Shown piece after piece: positions 8,570 to 16,383 of a stretch of DNA of 64,000 nt (positions within the stretch are counted from its first letter, which is position 1; the number at the start of each line of letters is the position of its first letter). The notes under the pieces are model-generated. The model saw only the letters and a list, made by a program, of their open reading frames with translations, was not told where the DNA came from and made no database searches. A program made the translations under genes and the position numbers. The stretch covers positions 207,834 to 271,833 of the forward strand of contig NZ_LIXJ01000002.1 of assembly GCF_001905795.1 (NCBI RefSeq), in the 5' to 3' direction. This stretch comes from Streptomyces sp. CB01580 (lineage in GTDB: Bacteria; Actinomycetota; Actinomycetes; Streptomycetales; Streptomycetaceae).

Positions 8570-8660
8570 CCGGCGGCGATTGGTGCCGGGGAACCTCTTG
8601 CGGGAAACGCGAAGCGGAGAGCGGGAAGCGAGGCAGCAGGGGGAGCGGCGCGTGACGCAC

Positions 8661-8704
8661 GGGAAGAGCCCCGGGGACGGTCGGTCGTCCTCGGGGCTCT
8701 TCCC
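8661..8704. terminator. Bidirectional terminator between the AI-2E gene and ahpD
   Basis: Arms 8661-8678 and 8687-8704 pair over 18 bp (one G-U wobble) around an 8-nt loop. The hairpin lies between two convergent genes and can serve both. Confidence 0.8.
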
Positions 8705-8725
8705 GTGCCGGGTGCGGTGCCGGTC

Positions 8726-9259
8726 CTACTCGGCGAGCACGGCCTCGGCATCGAGGGTCACGCCGACCGCCTGGATCACCGAAGCGATCTTGAAGGCTTC
8801 CTGGATCGTCTCACGGTCCACGCCGGCCTTGCGCAGCACCTGCTCGTGGGAGTCCAGGCACTGACCGCAGCCGTTGATCGCGGAGACGGCGAGCGACCAC
8901 AGTTCGAAGTCGGTCTTCTCGACACCGGGGTTGCCGATGACGTTCATCCGCAGACCCGCGCGCAGCGTCCCGTACTCGGGGTCCGACAGCAGGTGCCGGG
9001 TCCGGTAGAAGACGTTGTTCATCGCCATGATGGCGGCGGCCGACTTCGCGGCGGAGTACGCCTCCGCGGAGAGGTTGGCCTTCGCCTCCGGCTCCAGCTC
9101 GCGCAGCACCCTCGGCGAGCGCGAGGCGATCGCGCAGGCGAGGACGGTGCCCCACAGCTGCTGCTGCGGGAGACCACTGTTCCCGATGACCGAACCGAGG
9201 TTCAGCTTCAGGTCCTTGGCGAAGTCCGGTACGGCGGCCTTCAGTTCGTCGAGTGCCAT
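8726..9259 (-). CDS. ahpD: Alkyl hydroperoxide reductase AhpD
   Basis: A 177-residue alkylhydroperoxidase that recycles AhpC. The active site is complete: Glu119 in TDFELWS, Cys131 and Cys134 in [12 protein letters not shown], and His138. This is the same spacing as in the mycobacterial enzyme, where the CxxC pair is reduced by a lipoamide partner and passes electrons to AhpC. It is the second gene of an ahpC-ahpD operon with only 12 nt between them, so its ribosome binding site (GAGTGAG) overlaps the end of ahpC. Expression should follow the OxyR-controlled ahpC promoter. It ends against the strong hairpin at 8661-8704. Confidence 0.95.
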   Translation of the reverse strand: MALDELKAAVPDFAKDLKLNLGSVIGNSGLPQQQLWGTVLACAIASRSPRVLRELEPEAKANLSAEAYSAAKSAAAIMAMNNVFYRTRHLLSDPEYGTLRAGLRMNVIGNPGVEKTDFELWSLAVSAINGCGQCLDSHEQVLRKAGVDRETIQEAFKIASVIQAVGVTLDAEAVLAE

Positions 9260-9271
9260 GGCGCTGTCAGC

Positions 9272-9826
9272 TCACTCGCCCGCGAGGAGCGCGACCGGGT
9301 CGAGGGTGTCGTCGCCCTTGGACCAGTTGCACGGGCACAGCTCGTCGGTCTGCAGGGCGTCGAGGACCCGCAGGACCTCCTTGGGGTTACGGCCCACGGA
9401 CCCGGCGGTCACCATCGTGAACTGGATCTCGTTGTTCTGGTCGACGATGAAGACGGCGCGCTGGGCGAAGCCGTCCTCGCCCTCGATGCCGAGCGCGCGC
9501 ATGAGCTCGTGCTTCGAGTCGGCCAGCATCGGGAAGGGCAGGTCGGTCAGGTCCGGGTGGTCCTTGCGCCAGGCGTGGTGCACGAACTCGGAGTCACCGG
9601 AGAAGCCGAGGACCTGGGCGTCACGGTCGGCGAACTCGTCGTTCAGCTTGCCGAAGGCGGCGATCTCGGTGGGGCACACGAAGGTGAAGTCCTTCGGCCA
9701 CGCGAAGACGATCTTCCACTTGCCCTCGTAGGTCTTGTGGTTGATCTGCTCGAACTCCTTGCCCTTCTCCAGCGAGACACAGGCGGTCAGGTCGAACTCG
9801 GGGAACTTGTCACCGACAGTGAGCAC
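9272..9826 (-). CDS. ahpC: Peroxiredoxin AhpC
   Basis: A 184-residue typical 2-Cys peroxiredoxin that reduces hydrogen peroxide and organic peroxides in the cytoplasm. The peroxidatic Cys51 is in DFTFVCPTE and the resolving cysteine is in the C-terminal DELCPCNW (Cys164 or Cys166). The mycobacterial-type CPC arrangement goes with AhpD as reductant rather than AhpF. The GTG start at 9826 has AAGGAGAG at ideal distance. It is first in the ahpC-ahpD operon and divergent from oxyR, with a 131-nt shared control region that carries an inverted repeat at 9906-9929. Confidence 0.95.
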   Translation of the reverse strand: MLTVGDKFPEFDLTACVSLEKGKEFEQINHKTYEGKWKIVFAWPKDFTFVCPTEIAAFGKLNDEFADRDAQVLGFSGDSEFVHHAWRKDHPDLTDLPFPMLADSKHELMRALGIEGEDGFAQRAVFIVDQNNEIQFTMVTAGSVGRNPKEVLRVLDALQTDELCPCNWSKGDDTLDPVALLAGE

Positions 9827-9905
9827 GCGCTCTCCTTGCAGCGTGGAACTCCCGGGTCGGGGGAGTTCCTGAGGGTTGGACGATCACCACCATGGCACAG
9901 AGTGC

Positions 9906-9929
9906 ATTGATAGCGGAAATAGCTACAAT
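9906..9929. promoter_or_regulatory. Candidate OxyR operator between ahpC and oxyR
   Basis: An imperfect dyad ATTG-A-TAGC, 7 nt, GCTA-CAAT lies in the divergent control region. The core TAGC-N7-GCTA is perfect. It fits a LysR-type site. OxyR binding to this ahpC/oxyR intergenic region is established for Streptomyces coelicolor, but the exact site here is inferred. Confidence 0.6.
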
Positions 9930-9957
9930 CGGTCGTGATGATCGGAGGTGCCTATCA

Positions 9958-10926
9958 GTGGCGCGAGGTAATCACGGCGGCCAGGGGCACCGGACGAAGC
10001 AGCCCAGCCTGTCACAGCTGCGGGCCTTCACGGCCGTCGCGGAGCATCTGCACTTCAGGGACGCCGCGGCGGCCATCGGGATGAGCCAGCCGGCGCTCTC
10101 CGGGGCCGTGTCGGCGCTGGAGGACGCGCTGGGTGTGCAGCTCATCGAGCGTACGACGCGCAAGGTGCTGCTCTCGTCGGCGGGGGAGCGGCTCGCGGTC
10201 CGGGCGCGGGCGGTGCTGGACGCGGTCGGCGAGCTGATGGAGGAGGCCGAGGCGGTCCGGGCCCCCTTCACCGGAGTGCTCAGGCTCGGCGTGATCCCCA
10301 CCGTCGCCCCGTATCTGCTGCCGACCGTGCTGCGCCTGGTCCACGACCGCTATCCCGAGCTCGACCTCCAGGTGCACGAGGAGCAGACCTCCTCGCTGTT
10401 GGAGGGGCTGGCCGCCGGACGGCTGGACCTGCTGCTGCTCGCCGTGCCGCTCGGGGTGCCGGGGGTGAGCGAACTCCCGCTCTTCGACGAGGACTTCGTG
10501 CTGGTCATGGAGCGGGACCACTGGCTGGGCGGGCGCGCCGACATTCCGCGCGAGGCGCTGCGCGAGCTGCCGCTGCTGCTGCTCGACGAGGGGCACTGCC
10601 TGCGTGACCAGGCGCTCGACATATGCCGGGAGGCGGGGCGCGCGGAGGGTGCGGCGGTCACCACGTCCGCGGCCGGGCTCTCCACGCTGGTGCAGCTGGT
10701 GGCCGGCGGCCTCGGGGTGACGCTGCTGCCGCGTACCGCGGTGACGGTCGAGACCGGCCGCAACGACGCGCTGGCCACCGGGTACTTCGCGGAGCCCGCG
10801 CCCTCGCGCCGGGTGGCGCTGGGGATGCGTACGGGCGCCGCGCGGCACGAGGAGTTCGAGGAGTTCGCGGTCGCGCTGCGCGAGGCGATGCGGACGCTTC
10901 CGGTGCGGGTGACGGCGGGGGAGTAG
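9958..10926 (+). CDS. oxyR: Peroxide-sensing LysR regulator OxyR
   Basis: A 322-residue LysR-family activator. The winged helix-turn-helix spans roughly residues 17-76 (SLSQLRAFTAVAEHLHF, then MSQPALSGAVSALE), followed by a substrate/redox domain. The two redox cysteines expected for OxyR are present: Cys214 in DEGHCLRDQ and Cys223 nine residues on, in LDICREAG. This is the same spacing as in the E. coli protein, so it should sense peroxide by disulfide formation. The GTG at 9958 is preferred over an in-frame start at 9892 because GGAGG lies 9 nt before it and because the upstream start would put the putative operator inside the coding region. A perfect hairpin follows at 10988-11024. Confidence 0.93.
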   Translation: MARGNHGGQGHRTKQPSLSQLRAFTAVAEHLHFRDAAAAIGMSQPALSGAVSALEDALGVQLIERTTRKVLLSSAGERLAVRARAVLDAVGELMEEAEAVRAPFTGVLRLGVIPTVAPYLLPTVLRLVHDRYPELDLQVHEEQTSSLLEGLAAGRLDLLLLAVPLGVPGVSELPLFDEDFVLVMERDHWLGGRADIPREALRELPLLLLDEGHCLRDQALDICREAGRAEGAAVTTSAAGLSTLVQLVAGGLGVTLLPRTAVTVETGRNDALATGYFAEPAPSRRVALGMRTGAARHEEFEEFAVALREAMRTLPVRVTAGE

Positions 10927-10987
10927 CGCCGGAGCGGGGACGAGAACGAAGAGGACGACGAGGCCGAGGAGCGTGAGGAGAACGAAA

Positions 10988-11024
10988 GGGGTGCGGTTCC
11001 CGGGAACTCTGGGAACCGCACCCC
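10988..11024. terminator. Bidirectional terminator between oxyR and the ABC permease
   Basis: Arms 10988-11001 and 11011-11024 pair perfectly over 14 bp with a 9-nt loop between convergent genes. Confidence 0.8.
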
Positions 11025-11043
11025 TGATCAGCCGGGACGACCG

Positions 11044-13440
11044 TCACTCCGTACGCAGGCCGTCCGGGCGCATCATGCGCCACAGCGGCGGCAGCGACAG
11101 CAGGGTGACGAGCAGGATCATCGCCGCGCCCGCCCCGGCCATCGGCAGGAACAGCCACCAGTCGGTCACGGTCTTGTCGATCATGCGGATCATCACGGCC
11201 CCCAGGCCGATGCCGCCGGCGACCGCGACCACCAGGCCGATGAGTACCGGGACGGCGGTCTGCCAGAGCACCGACCAGCCCAGCGTCGACCGCCGCGTGC
11301 CGAAGGCGACCAGCACCGACAGCAGGCGCTTGCGCTCCCGTAGCTGCTCCAGCTGCGAGACCAGCATCGCGGCGGCGATCAGCACCAGCGTCGCCGTCCC
11401 GCCGACCTGAAGGCCCCGCTGCACGGTGGCGTACTGCTCGTCACGGACCGTCGAGGTCAGGGCGACGACCCGCATGGCGGGGTCGAGCCGGGCCGCCGTG
11501 TTCCGCACGTACTCCGAGACGTCCTTCACACTCCGGTCCACCCGGAGCTGCGCGTTGGTCTGGGCGTGCGGCAGGGCGCCCGGGTCGATCGCGCCGGGCG
11601 TGGCCACGATGCCCGTGTGCTCCTGGCCCATCGGGTCGAGACGGGCGGCGACGGTCGGGGCGTCGGCGGGCAGGGTCCACAGCATCGACTTCTCGCCGGG
11701 CTGCTGGCCCGCCAGGTAGTTGAGCTCGACCGGCTTGCCCTTGCGGGCCGTCTGGTCCACCCAGTCGGCCGACTCCTTGTCCTTGGAGTGGACGACGAAG
11801 ACGTCGCCGTCCGAGCAGGAGCGGAGCCGGGCGATCTCGCGCAGGGTCGTGCAGTCGCCGATGGTCAGCGAGGTGGTGGGTTGGGCGTCGTCCTCCTTGT
11901 ACTTGCCGGGCTTCATCGCGTACGCCTCGACCATGCCGATGACGTCGGTGACGCCCTTGGTGGCCCGGAACTGCTCGATGGTCCGGGCGGCCGTGTCACC
12001 GGTGGCGACGGCGGAGAACGTGTAGAACTGGGCCCGCTGCGTGTCCTGCCCGGTGAGCCGGTTGAACTCGTCGCCCACCGCCACGAACAGCATCTGCAGG
12101 GCCACCGCCCCCGCCACCGCGACCGTGATGCCGCTGACCGCGCGGGAGGCCGCGCCGCTGCTGAGCTGGAGCCGCCGGGTGGCGAGCTGCCAGGGCACCG
12201 GGCCGCCGCGCAGCCGGTTCACGCACGCGTCTATCAGCCAGGGCAGCAGCAGGGCGAGCCCGACCAGCACCAGCACGGCGCCGCCCGCGATCGGATACGG
12301 GTTCACGTCGCCGTGCATGTCCACCTTGCCGGTCAGCACCAGCACTGCCAGACCCGCGACCGGGATCAGCAGCCGCCACCAGAGCCGGCGTCCGCGACCG
12401 CGGTCGCTCCGCATGACGCCGAGGGGCTCGACCGCCACCGACCGCATGGCGAGCAGCGTGACGAGCACCGCCGCCACCGGCACCGCGACCACGACCAGCG
12501 CCGCGAGCCACGGGGCCGGGACCAGGTCGGCCGGGAAGGCGCTGACGCCCCACACCACGACCGTGCCCGTGAAGTGCCGCCCCACCAGGAAGAACGCCAC
12601 ACCGGCCAGCAGGCCGAGCACCGCCCCGAAGAGCGCCTCGCCGGCCGCGATCCGGCGGGTCGTCCGGACGTCCGCGCCGACCAGGCGCAGCGCGGCGAGC
12701 CTGCGGTCGCGCCGGTCGCCGCCGAAGCGCACCGAGGTCGCGATGAAGATCGCGACCGGCATCAGCAGGACGACGCAGATCAGGATGATCAGGATGACGA
12801 GGATCGGCGGCATGGGCTCGGCCGCCTTCGGGTCGCCGTAACCGGCGATCCGGTAGCCGCCGTTGTCGGTGGTCAGGGTGGAGCTGCCCGCGTAGAAGAG
12901 CAGTTCGCCCGGGGAGACCAGGCCCGGGTCGGCGACCGTGCCGGTGATCCGGTAGGGCAGCCGTTCCTTGAGCAGCCCGCCCTCCGGGGAGCCCAGCAGC
13001 TCCTTCAGCGCGGGGGAGACCACCATGTCGCCCCCGCCGGGGAAGCGCTCCACGCCCGGCGGCAGGACGGGGCGGGCCCCGTCCGGGCGCATCAGGTAGC
13101 CCCCGACGTCGCGGCTGCGGTACTCCGTCTCCGCGCTGACCCGGACCACCGTGGTGTCCGACTTCTTCACCAGGTCGTCCGGCGAGTCGGACGAGCTCTC
13201 GGAGCGCGCCTGGCTGCGCGCGGAACGCTCCTCCAGCAGGTGCGGCGCGGAGGCGGCCGCGAGCAGCAGCGCCACGCCGAGGCCGACGCCGACGGCGGTC
13301 AGCAGGGTGCGGATCCAGCCCTCGCGGCCGCCCGCGGCGGCGAACCGGACGCCCAGGGCGAGGTCGCGGGCCCAGGAGGCGGAGCCGTTGGGGCGGGGCC
13401 GGGCCCCGACGGGGGCCTTCTCGTGGACGGGTGCGGTCAT
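11044..13440 (-). CDS. FtsX-family ABC transporter permease
   Basis: A 798-residue MacB/FtsX-type permease. It has an N-terminal membrane helix (about residues 40-62), a large extracytoplasmic domain, a first FtsX unit of three to four helices (about 215-330, with the cytoplasmic RRDRRLAALRLVGA coupling loop), an internal duplicated helix and periplasmic region, and a second FtsX unit near the C-terminus (about 660-790, with LRERKRLLSVLVAFGT). Such transporters act in export, antibiotic resistance or envelope sensing; the substrate is unknown. The ATG overlaps the stop codon of the ATPase gene in an ATGA tetranucleotide, so the two are translationally coupled and form one transporter. Confidence 0.9.
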   Translation of the reverse strand: MTAPVHEKAPVGARPRPNGSASWARDLALGVRFAAAGGREGWIRTLLTAVGVGLGVALLLAAASAPHLLEERSARSQARSESSSDSPDDLVKKSDTTVVRVSAETEYRSRDVGGYLMRPDGARPVLPPGVERFPGGGDMVVSPALKELLGSPEGGLLKERLPYRITGTVADPGLVSPGELLFYAGSSTLTTDNGGYRIAGYGDPKAAEPMPPILVILIILICVVLLMPVAIFIATSVRFGGDRRDRRLAALRLVGADVRTTRRIAAGEALFGAVLGLLAGVAFFLVGRHFTGTVVVWGVSAFPADLVPAPWLAALVVVAVPVAAVLVTLLAMRSVAVEPLGVMRSDRGRGRRLWWRLLIPVAGLAVLVLTGKVDMHGDVNPYPIAGGAVLVLVGLALLLPWLIDACVNRLRGGPVPWQLATRRLQLSSGAASRAVSGITVAVAGAVALQMLFVAVGDEFNRLTGQDTQRAQFYTFSAVATGDTAARTIEQFRATKGVTDVIGMVEAYAMKPGKYKEDDAQPTTSLTIGDCTTLREIARLRSCSDGDVFVVHSKDKESADWVDQTARKGKPVELNYLAGQQPGEKSMLWTLPADAPTVAARLDPMGQEHTGIVATPGAIDPGALPHAQTNAQLRVDRSVKDVSEYVRNTAARLDPAMRVVALTSTVRDEQYATVQRGLQVGGTATLVLIAAAMLVSQLEQLRERKRLLSVLVAFGTRRSTLGWSVLWQTAVPVLIGLVVAVAGGIGLGAVMIRMIDKTVTDWWLFLPMAGAGAAMILLVTLLSLPPLWRMMRPDGLRTE

Positions 13441-14123
13441 GCCGGGTGCTCCAGATCGCGGACCCGGCCGTCGCGGACGGTGATGTCGCGGTCCGAGTAC
13501 GCGGCGACCCGGGCCTCGTGGGTCACCAGCACCACGGCGACGTTGTCGGACCGGGCCGCCTCGGTCAGCAGCTCCATGACCCGCTCGCCGTTGAGGGAGT
13601 CCAGCGCGCCGGTCGGTTCGTCCGCGAAGATCACCTTCGGCGACGCGGCCAGCGCGCGGGCGACCGCGACCCGCTGGCCCTGGCCGCCGGAGACCTCGCC
13701 CGGGCGCTGGCCGGCGACGCCCTCGACCTCCAGGCGCTCCAGCCAGTGCCGGGCGGTGCCTTCGGCGGTCTTGCGCGGGACGCCGTTCAGCCGGAGCGGC
13801 AGGGCGACGTTCTCCACGCAGGTCAGCTCCGGGACGAGCTGGCCGAACTGGAAGACGAAGCCGAAGTCGGAACGGCGCAGGGCGCTGCGCTCGGCGTCGG
13901 ACATCGCGGAGAGCTCGCGGCCCGCGTAGGTGATCGTGCCCCGGTCGGGGGTGACGATTCCGGCGAGGCAGTGCAGCAGGGTCGACTTGCCGGAGCCGGA
14001 CGGGCCGAGCACGGCGACGACCTCGCCGGGGTGGATGGAGAAGGAGGCGCCGTCGAGCGCCGGGGTGGAGCCGTAGGACTTGTGCAGGCCGTCGGCGCCG
14101 AGCAGGGAACCATCGGGGATCAC
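13437..14123 (-). CDS. ABC transporter ATP-binding protein (MacB/LolD type)
   Basis: A 228-residue ATPase that energises the FtsX-type permease encoded immediately downstream. Walker A is GPSGSGKST (residues 40-48), the signature is VSGGQGQRVAVARAL (SGGQ at 145-148), and Walker B is VIFADEPTGALD (Asp168, Glu169), followed by an H-loop VTHEARV. The GTG start is fixed by a four-base GTGA overlap with the stop codon of the PadR gene upstream. The ATGA overlap at its own end couples it to the permease. It should therefore be expressed with, and repressed by, the PadR regulator. Confidence 0.93.
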   Translation of the reverse strand: MIPDGSLLGADGLHKSYGSTPALDGASFSIHPGEVVAVLGPSGSGKSTLLHCLAGIVTPDRGTITYAGRELSAMSDAERSALRRSDFGFVFQFGQLVPELTCVENVALPLRLNGVPRKTAEGTARHWLERLEVEGVAGQRPGEVSGGQGQRVAVARALAASPKVIFADEPTGALDSLNGERVMELLTEAARSDNVAVVLVTHEARVAAYSDRDITVRDGRVRDLEHPA

Positions 14124-14644
14124 GCGGTCACCTCCGCGGCCAGCCGGTCCAGCCGGGCGGCGGTGACTTCGAGCCAGCGCAGATCGGCTTCGAGGTGGAA
14201 GAGCGCGTGGTCGCAGATCAGCTGGTCCGCGAGGTCGCCGCTGCGCTTGCGCTCGGTGAGGGCGCGCATGAGACGCAGGTGCTCGGCGCGCTGGGTGTCC
14301 AGCACGGCCTCGGCGCTGCGGCCGGTGAGCAGGGCCAGGACGACCTTGGTGTAGAGCATCGACTGGAGGTACGGCTCGGGCTTCTCCGGCTCGGCGAGCC
14401 AGGTGGTGACGTCGGTGATCCCGGCCTCGGTGATGGCGTAGCGCTTGCGCTCGGGACCGCTGCCGCTCTCGACGCCGTCGACCTCGACGAGGCCGTGCTT
14501 CAGCAGCCGGGACATGGTCGAGTAGACCTGCCCGTAGTGCAGGGGGCGGTCGTGGCCGAACCTCTCGTCGAACGCGCGCTTGAGGTCGTAGCCATGGCGG
14601 GGGCCGGACTCCAGGAGTCCCAGCAGGGTGTGGCCGATAGACAT
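14120..14644 (-). CDS. PadR family transcriptional regulator
   Basis: A 174-residue PadR repressor with an N-terminal winged helix (GHTLLGLLESGPRHGYDLKR, then YGQVYSTMSRLLKHGLVE, about residues 3-85) and a C-terminal helical dimerisation region rich in Leu and Glu. PadR proteins commonly repress adjacent ABC exporters and release DNA on binding a drug or phenolic. This gene is first in a three-gene operon with the ATPase (GTGA overlap) and the permease. A TGTACA/TGTATACA dyad 10-28 nt before its ATG is a likely autoregulatory operator and overlaps a possible -10 TATACA. Confidence 0.9.
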   Translation of the reverse strand: MSIGHTLLGLLESGPRHGYDLKRAFDERFGHDRPLHYGQVYSTMSRLLKHGLVEVDGVESGSGPERKRYAITEAGITDVTTWLAEPEKPEPYLQSMLYTKVVLALLTGRSAEAVLDTQRAEHLRLMRALTERKRSGDLADQLICDHALFHLEADLRWLEVTAARLDRLAAEVTA

Positions 14645-14653
14645 GCGGAGCAC

Positions 14654-14672
14654 TGTACACGGTGTGTATACA
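14654..14672. promoter_or_regulatory. Candidate PadR operator
   Basis: TGTACA, 5 nt, then the self-complementary TGTATACA, directly before the padR-ABC operon in an otherwise GC-rich region. It resembles the ATGT-N8-ACAT type sites of PadR proteins. Confidence 0.5.
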
Positions 14673-14727
14673 TCGGGTTTATACGTGGGTGGAGGCGAGA
14701 GCGGAGGGCGAAGGGGAGGGGGACGGC

Positions 14728-14776
14728 CGACGGCGGGGCCCGGAGCGGGTTCCGTCCGCTCCGGGCCCCGCCGTCG
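14728..14776 (-). terminator. Very strong hairpin terminator (21-bp stem)
   Basis: Arms 14728-14748 and 14756-14776 are perfectly complementary over 21 bp with a 7-nt loop. It lies downstream of the SPFH/RHH gene pair and insulates the padR operon. Confidence 0.75.
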
Positions 14777-14794
14777 ATGGGGTGCGATGCCCTT

Positions 14795-14849
14795 ACGACC
14801 TCGCCCACGATGGTCAGCGGCGTCCACTGCCCATCGTGGGCGAGGTCGT
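14795..14849 (-). terminator. Second strong hairpin overlapping the RHH gene stop codon
   Basis: Arms 14795-14813 and 14831-14849 pair perfectly over 19 bp with a 17-nt loop. The distal arm reaches the TAA stop codon of the leftward gene, so the structure begins at the end of translation. Confidence 0.7.
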
Positions 14850-15193
14850 TACTCCCGCTCCTGCTCCGGGGGCTTGGGCGGGCGTCCCCGGCGCGGGATC
14901 GGGCGGGCCGTGCCCGGCAGGCGGCCTGCCTCCGCCAGCGCCTTGCGCAACAGGAACTCGATCTGGGCGTTCGCGCTGCGCAGTTCGTCGGAGGCCCAGC
15001 GGGCCAGCGCGTCGTGCACCGCGGGGTCCAGCCGCAGCAGCGTCTGCTTGCGCCGCGGCGGTGTCCGGCGTGCCGGGGAGCCGGAGGTCCCGGACGGATT
15101 CGAAGACCGCTCCGGAGGCCCCAGGGAGCCGGCCGGTCCCGGGGGGCCGGGCGGCTCCCTGGGCTCCGGAGGTCCGGGGGTCTCGTCCGTCAC
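14849..15193 (-). CDS. Ribbon-helix-helix-like protein with AT-hook-like tail
   Basis: A 114-residue protein. The first 45 residues are Pro/Gly-rich and disordered. Residues about 49-90 (RRKQTLLRLDPAVHDALARW, then ELRSANAQIEFLLRKAL) look like an Arc/CopG ribbon-helix-helix fold. The C-terminus contains RRGRPPKPP, which matches the GRP core of an AT-hook. It is probably a DNA-binding protein. The GTG start overlaps the SPFH gene stop in GTGA, so the two are translationally coupled, which hints at a shared function or at autoregulation of the pair. I do not know a named homologue. Confidence 0.75.
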   Translation of the reverse strand: MTDETPGPPEPREPPGPPGPAGSLGPPERSSNPSGTSGSPARRTPPRRKQTLLRLDPAVHDALARWASDELRSANAQIEFLLRKALAEAGRLPGTARPIPRRGRPPKPPEQERE

Positions 15194-16161
15194 TGGTAGA
15201 GGGTGCCCGTGTTGAGGACCGGCTGTGCGGCCCGGTCGCCGCACAGCACCACCATCAGATTGCTGACCATGGCCGCCTTCCGCTCCGAGTCCAGCTCGAC
15301 GATGTCCTGTTCGGCGATGCGGGTCAGCGCCATCTCGACCATGCCGACGGCGCCCTCCACGATCTGCTGCCGGGCGGCGACGACCGCGCCCGCCTGCTGG
15401 CGCTGGAGCATCGCGGAGGCGATCTCGGGCGCGTACGCGAGATGGCTGAAGCGCGACTCGATGATCCGCACGCCGGCGGCCCGCACCCGGGCGGTGAGCT
15501 CCGCGGCCAGCTTCTCGGTGATCTCCTCGGCGTTGCCCCGCAGCGAGAGGCCGTCCTCCTCGTGCGCGTCGTACGGGTATTCGATCGCGATGTGCCGCAC
15601 GGCCGCCTCGGTCTGGGTGGCGACGAACTCCAGGAAGTCGTCGACCTCGAACAGTGCCTGCGCGGTGTCCTCGACCTTCCAGACGACGATCGCGGCGAGC
15701 TCGATCGGATTGCCGTAGGCGTCGTTGACCTTCAGGACCGCGGTCTCGTGGTTGCGCACCCGGGTGGAGATCTTCTGGCTGCTGGTGAGCGGGTTGATCC
15801 AGCGCAGTCCGTCGGTGCGGATCGTGCCGACGTACCGGCCGAACAGCTGGATGACCCTCGCCTCGCCCGGTGCGACCATCTTCACACCCGTCATGCAGAA
15901 GAACGAGGCGATGGCGAGCAGGAGCCCGAGGACGATGATCAGGGCCCCCGCGGCGTTGCTCCCGTTCGAGCCGACGACGACGCCGGCGATCACGAGGGCG
16001 ATGCCGGCGAACACCCCCAGCACGGTCAGCAGCAGGCCGAGCCCGCCGGGGATGCTGTGCGCGGTCGCCTCCCTCACCTGCGGATCGGGCAACTGCGGAG
16101 CGTCCGGCGCGAGGTCGGCGGCCGGCGCGGACATCGTGTGTCCGGTGCTTCGGTCGGTCAT
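15190..16161 (-). CDS. SPFH/band 7 domain membrane protein
   Basis: A 323-residue stomatin/prohibitin-type protein. Two adjacent hydrophobic segments (about residues 38-60 and 68-88) anchor it. The SPFH domain follows ([20 protein letters not shown] through [21 protein letters not shown] and onward, in separate strands), and then an Ala/Glu/Arg-rich helical region (about 210-270) of the flotillin kind, predicted to drive oligomerisation. Such proteins scaffold membrane microdomains or chaperone proteases. The ATG at 16161 follows a G-rich site; a start 24 nt further up is less likely. A clear dyad at 16191-16211 lies in its promoter region. It is coupled to the RHH gene. Confidence 0.88.
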   Translation of the reverse strand: MTDRSTGHTMSAPAADLAPDAPQLPDPQVREATAHSIPGGLGLLLTVLGVFAGIALVIAGVVVGSNGSNAAGALIIVLGLLLAIASFFCMTGVKMVAPGEARVIQLFGRYVGTIRTDGLRWINPLTSSQKISTRVRNHETAVLKVNDAYGNPIELAAIVVWKVEDTAQALFEVDDFLEFVATQTEAAVRHIAIEYPYDAHEEDGLSLRGNAEEITEKLAAELTARVRAAGVRIIESRFSHLAYAPEIASAMLQRQQAGAVVAARQQIVEGAVGMVEMALTRIAEQDIVELDSERKAAMVSNLMVVLCGDRAAQPVLNTGTLYQ

Positions 16162-16190
16162 GGGGTCCCCCCGTGTGCTAGGCATTCAAC

Positions 16191-16211
16191 GTGTAATCAA
16201 TGTGATAACAC
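16191..16211. promoter_or_regulatory. Inverted-repeat operator upstream of the SPFH gene
   Basis: GTGTAATCA-ATG-TGATAACAC: 9-bp arms with a single mismatch and a 3-nt centre, in an AT-rich island 30 nt before the SPFH start. The layout is like GntR-family or other dimeric repressor sites. The cognate regulator is not identified in the window. Confidence 0.6.
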
Positions 16212-16383
16212 ATTTTCTGCTTTCGCAACCCTGGGCGCCTCTCGTGAGTCGGTTCCCTAGAGGGCGCGTGCTGATTGTCACGTCCGGAAAGGTCCGCATC
16301 GCTTGCTTTCCGTCCGCATGGACGGTGTTAGCTGAGTCGAGCCGACCTGTCCGGTCGAGCGGAGAAACAGGAGCGGAACAGCG

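Noticed and set aside
11566..13929. A very long open frame on the strand opposite the ABC permease and ATPase genes
   Set aside because: It is the antisense shadow of GC-rich codon bias; it is low-complexity, rich in His/Asp/Gln/Arg, crosses gene boundaries and has no ribosome binding site.
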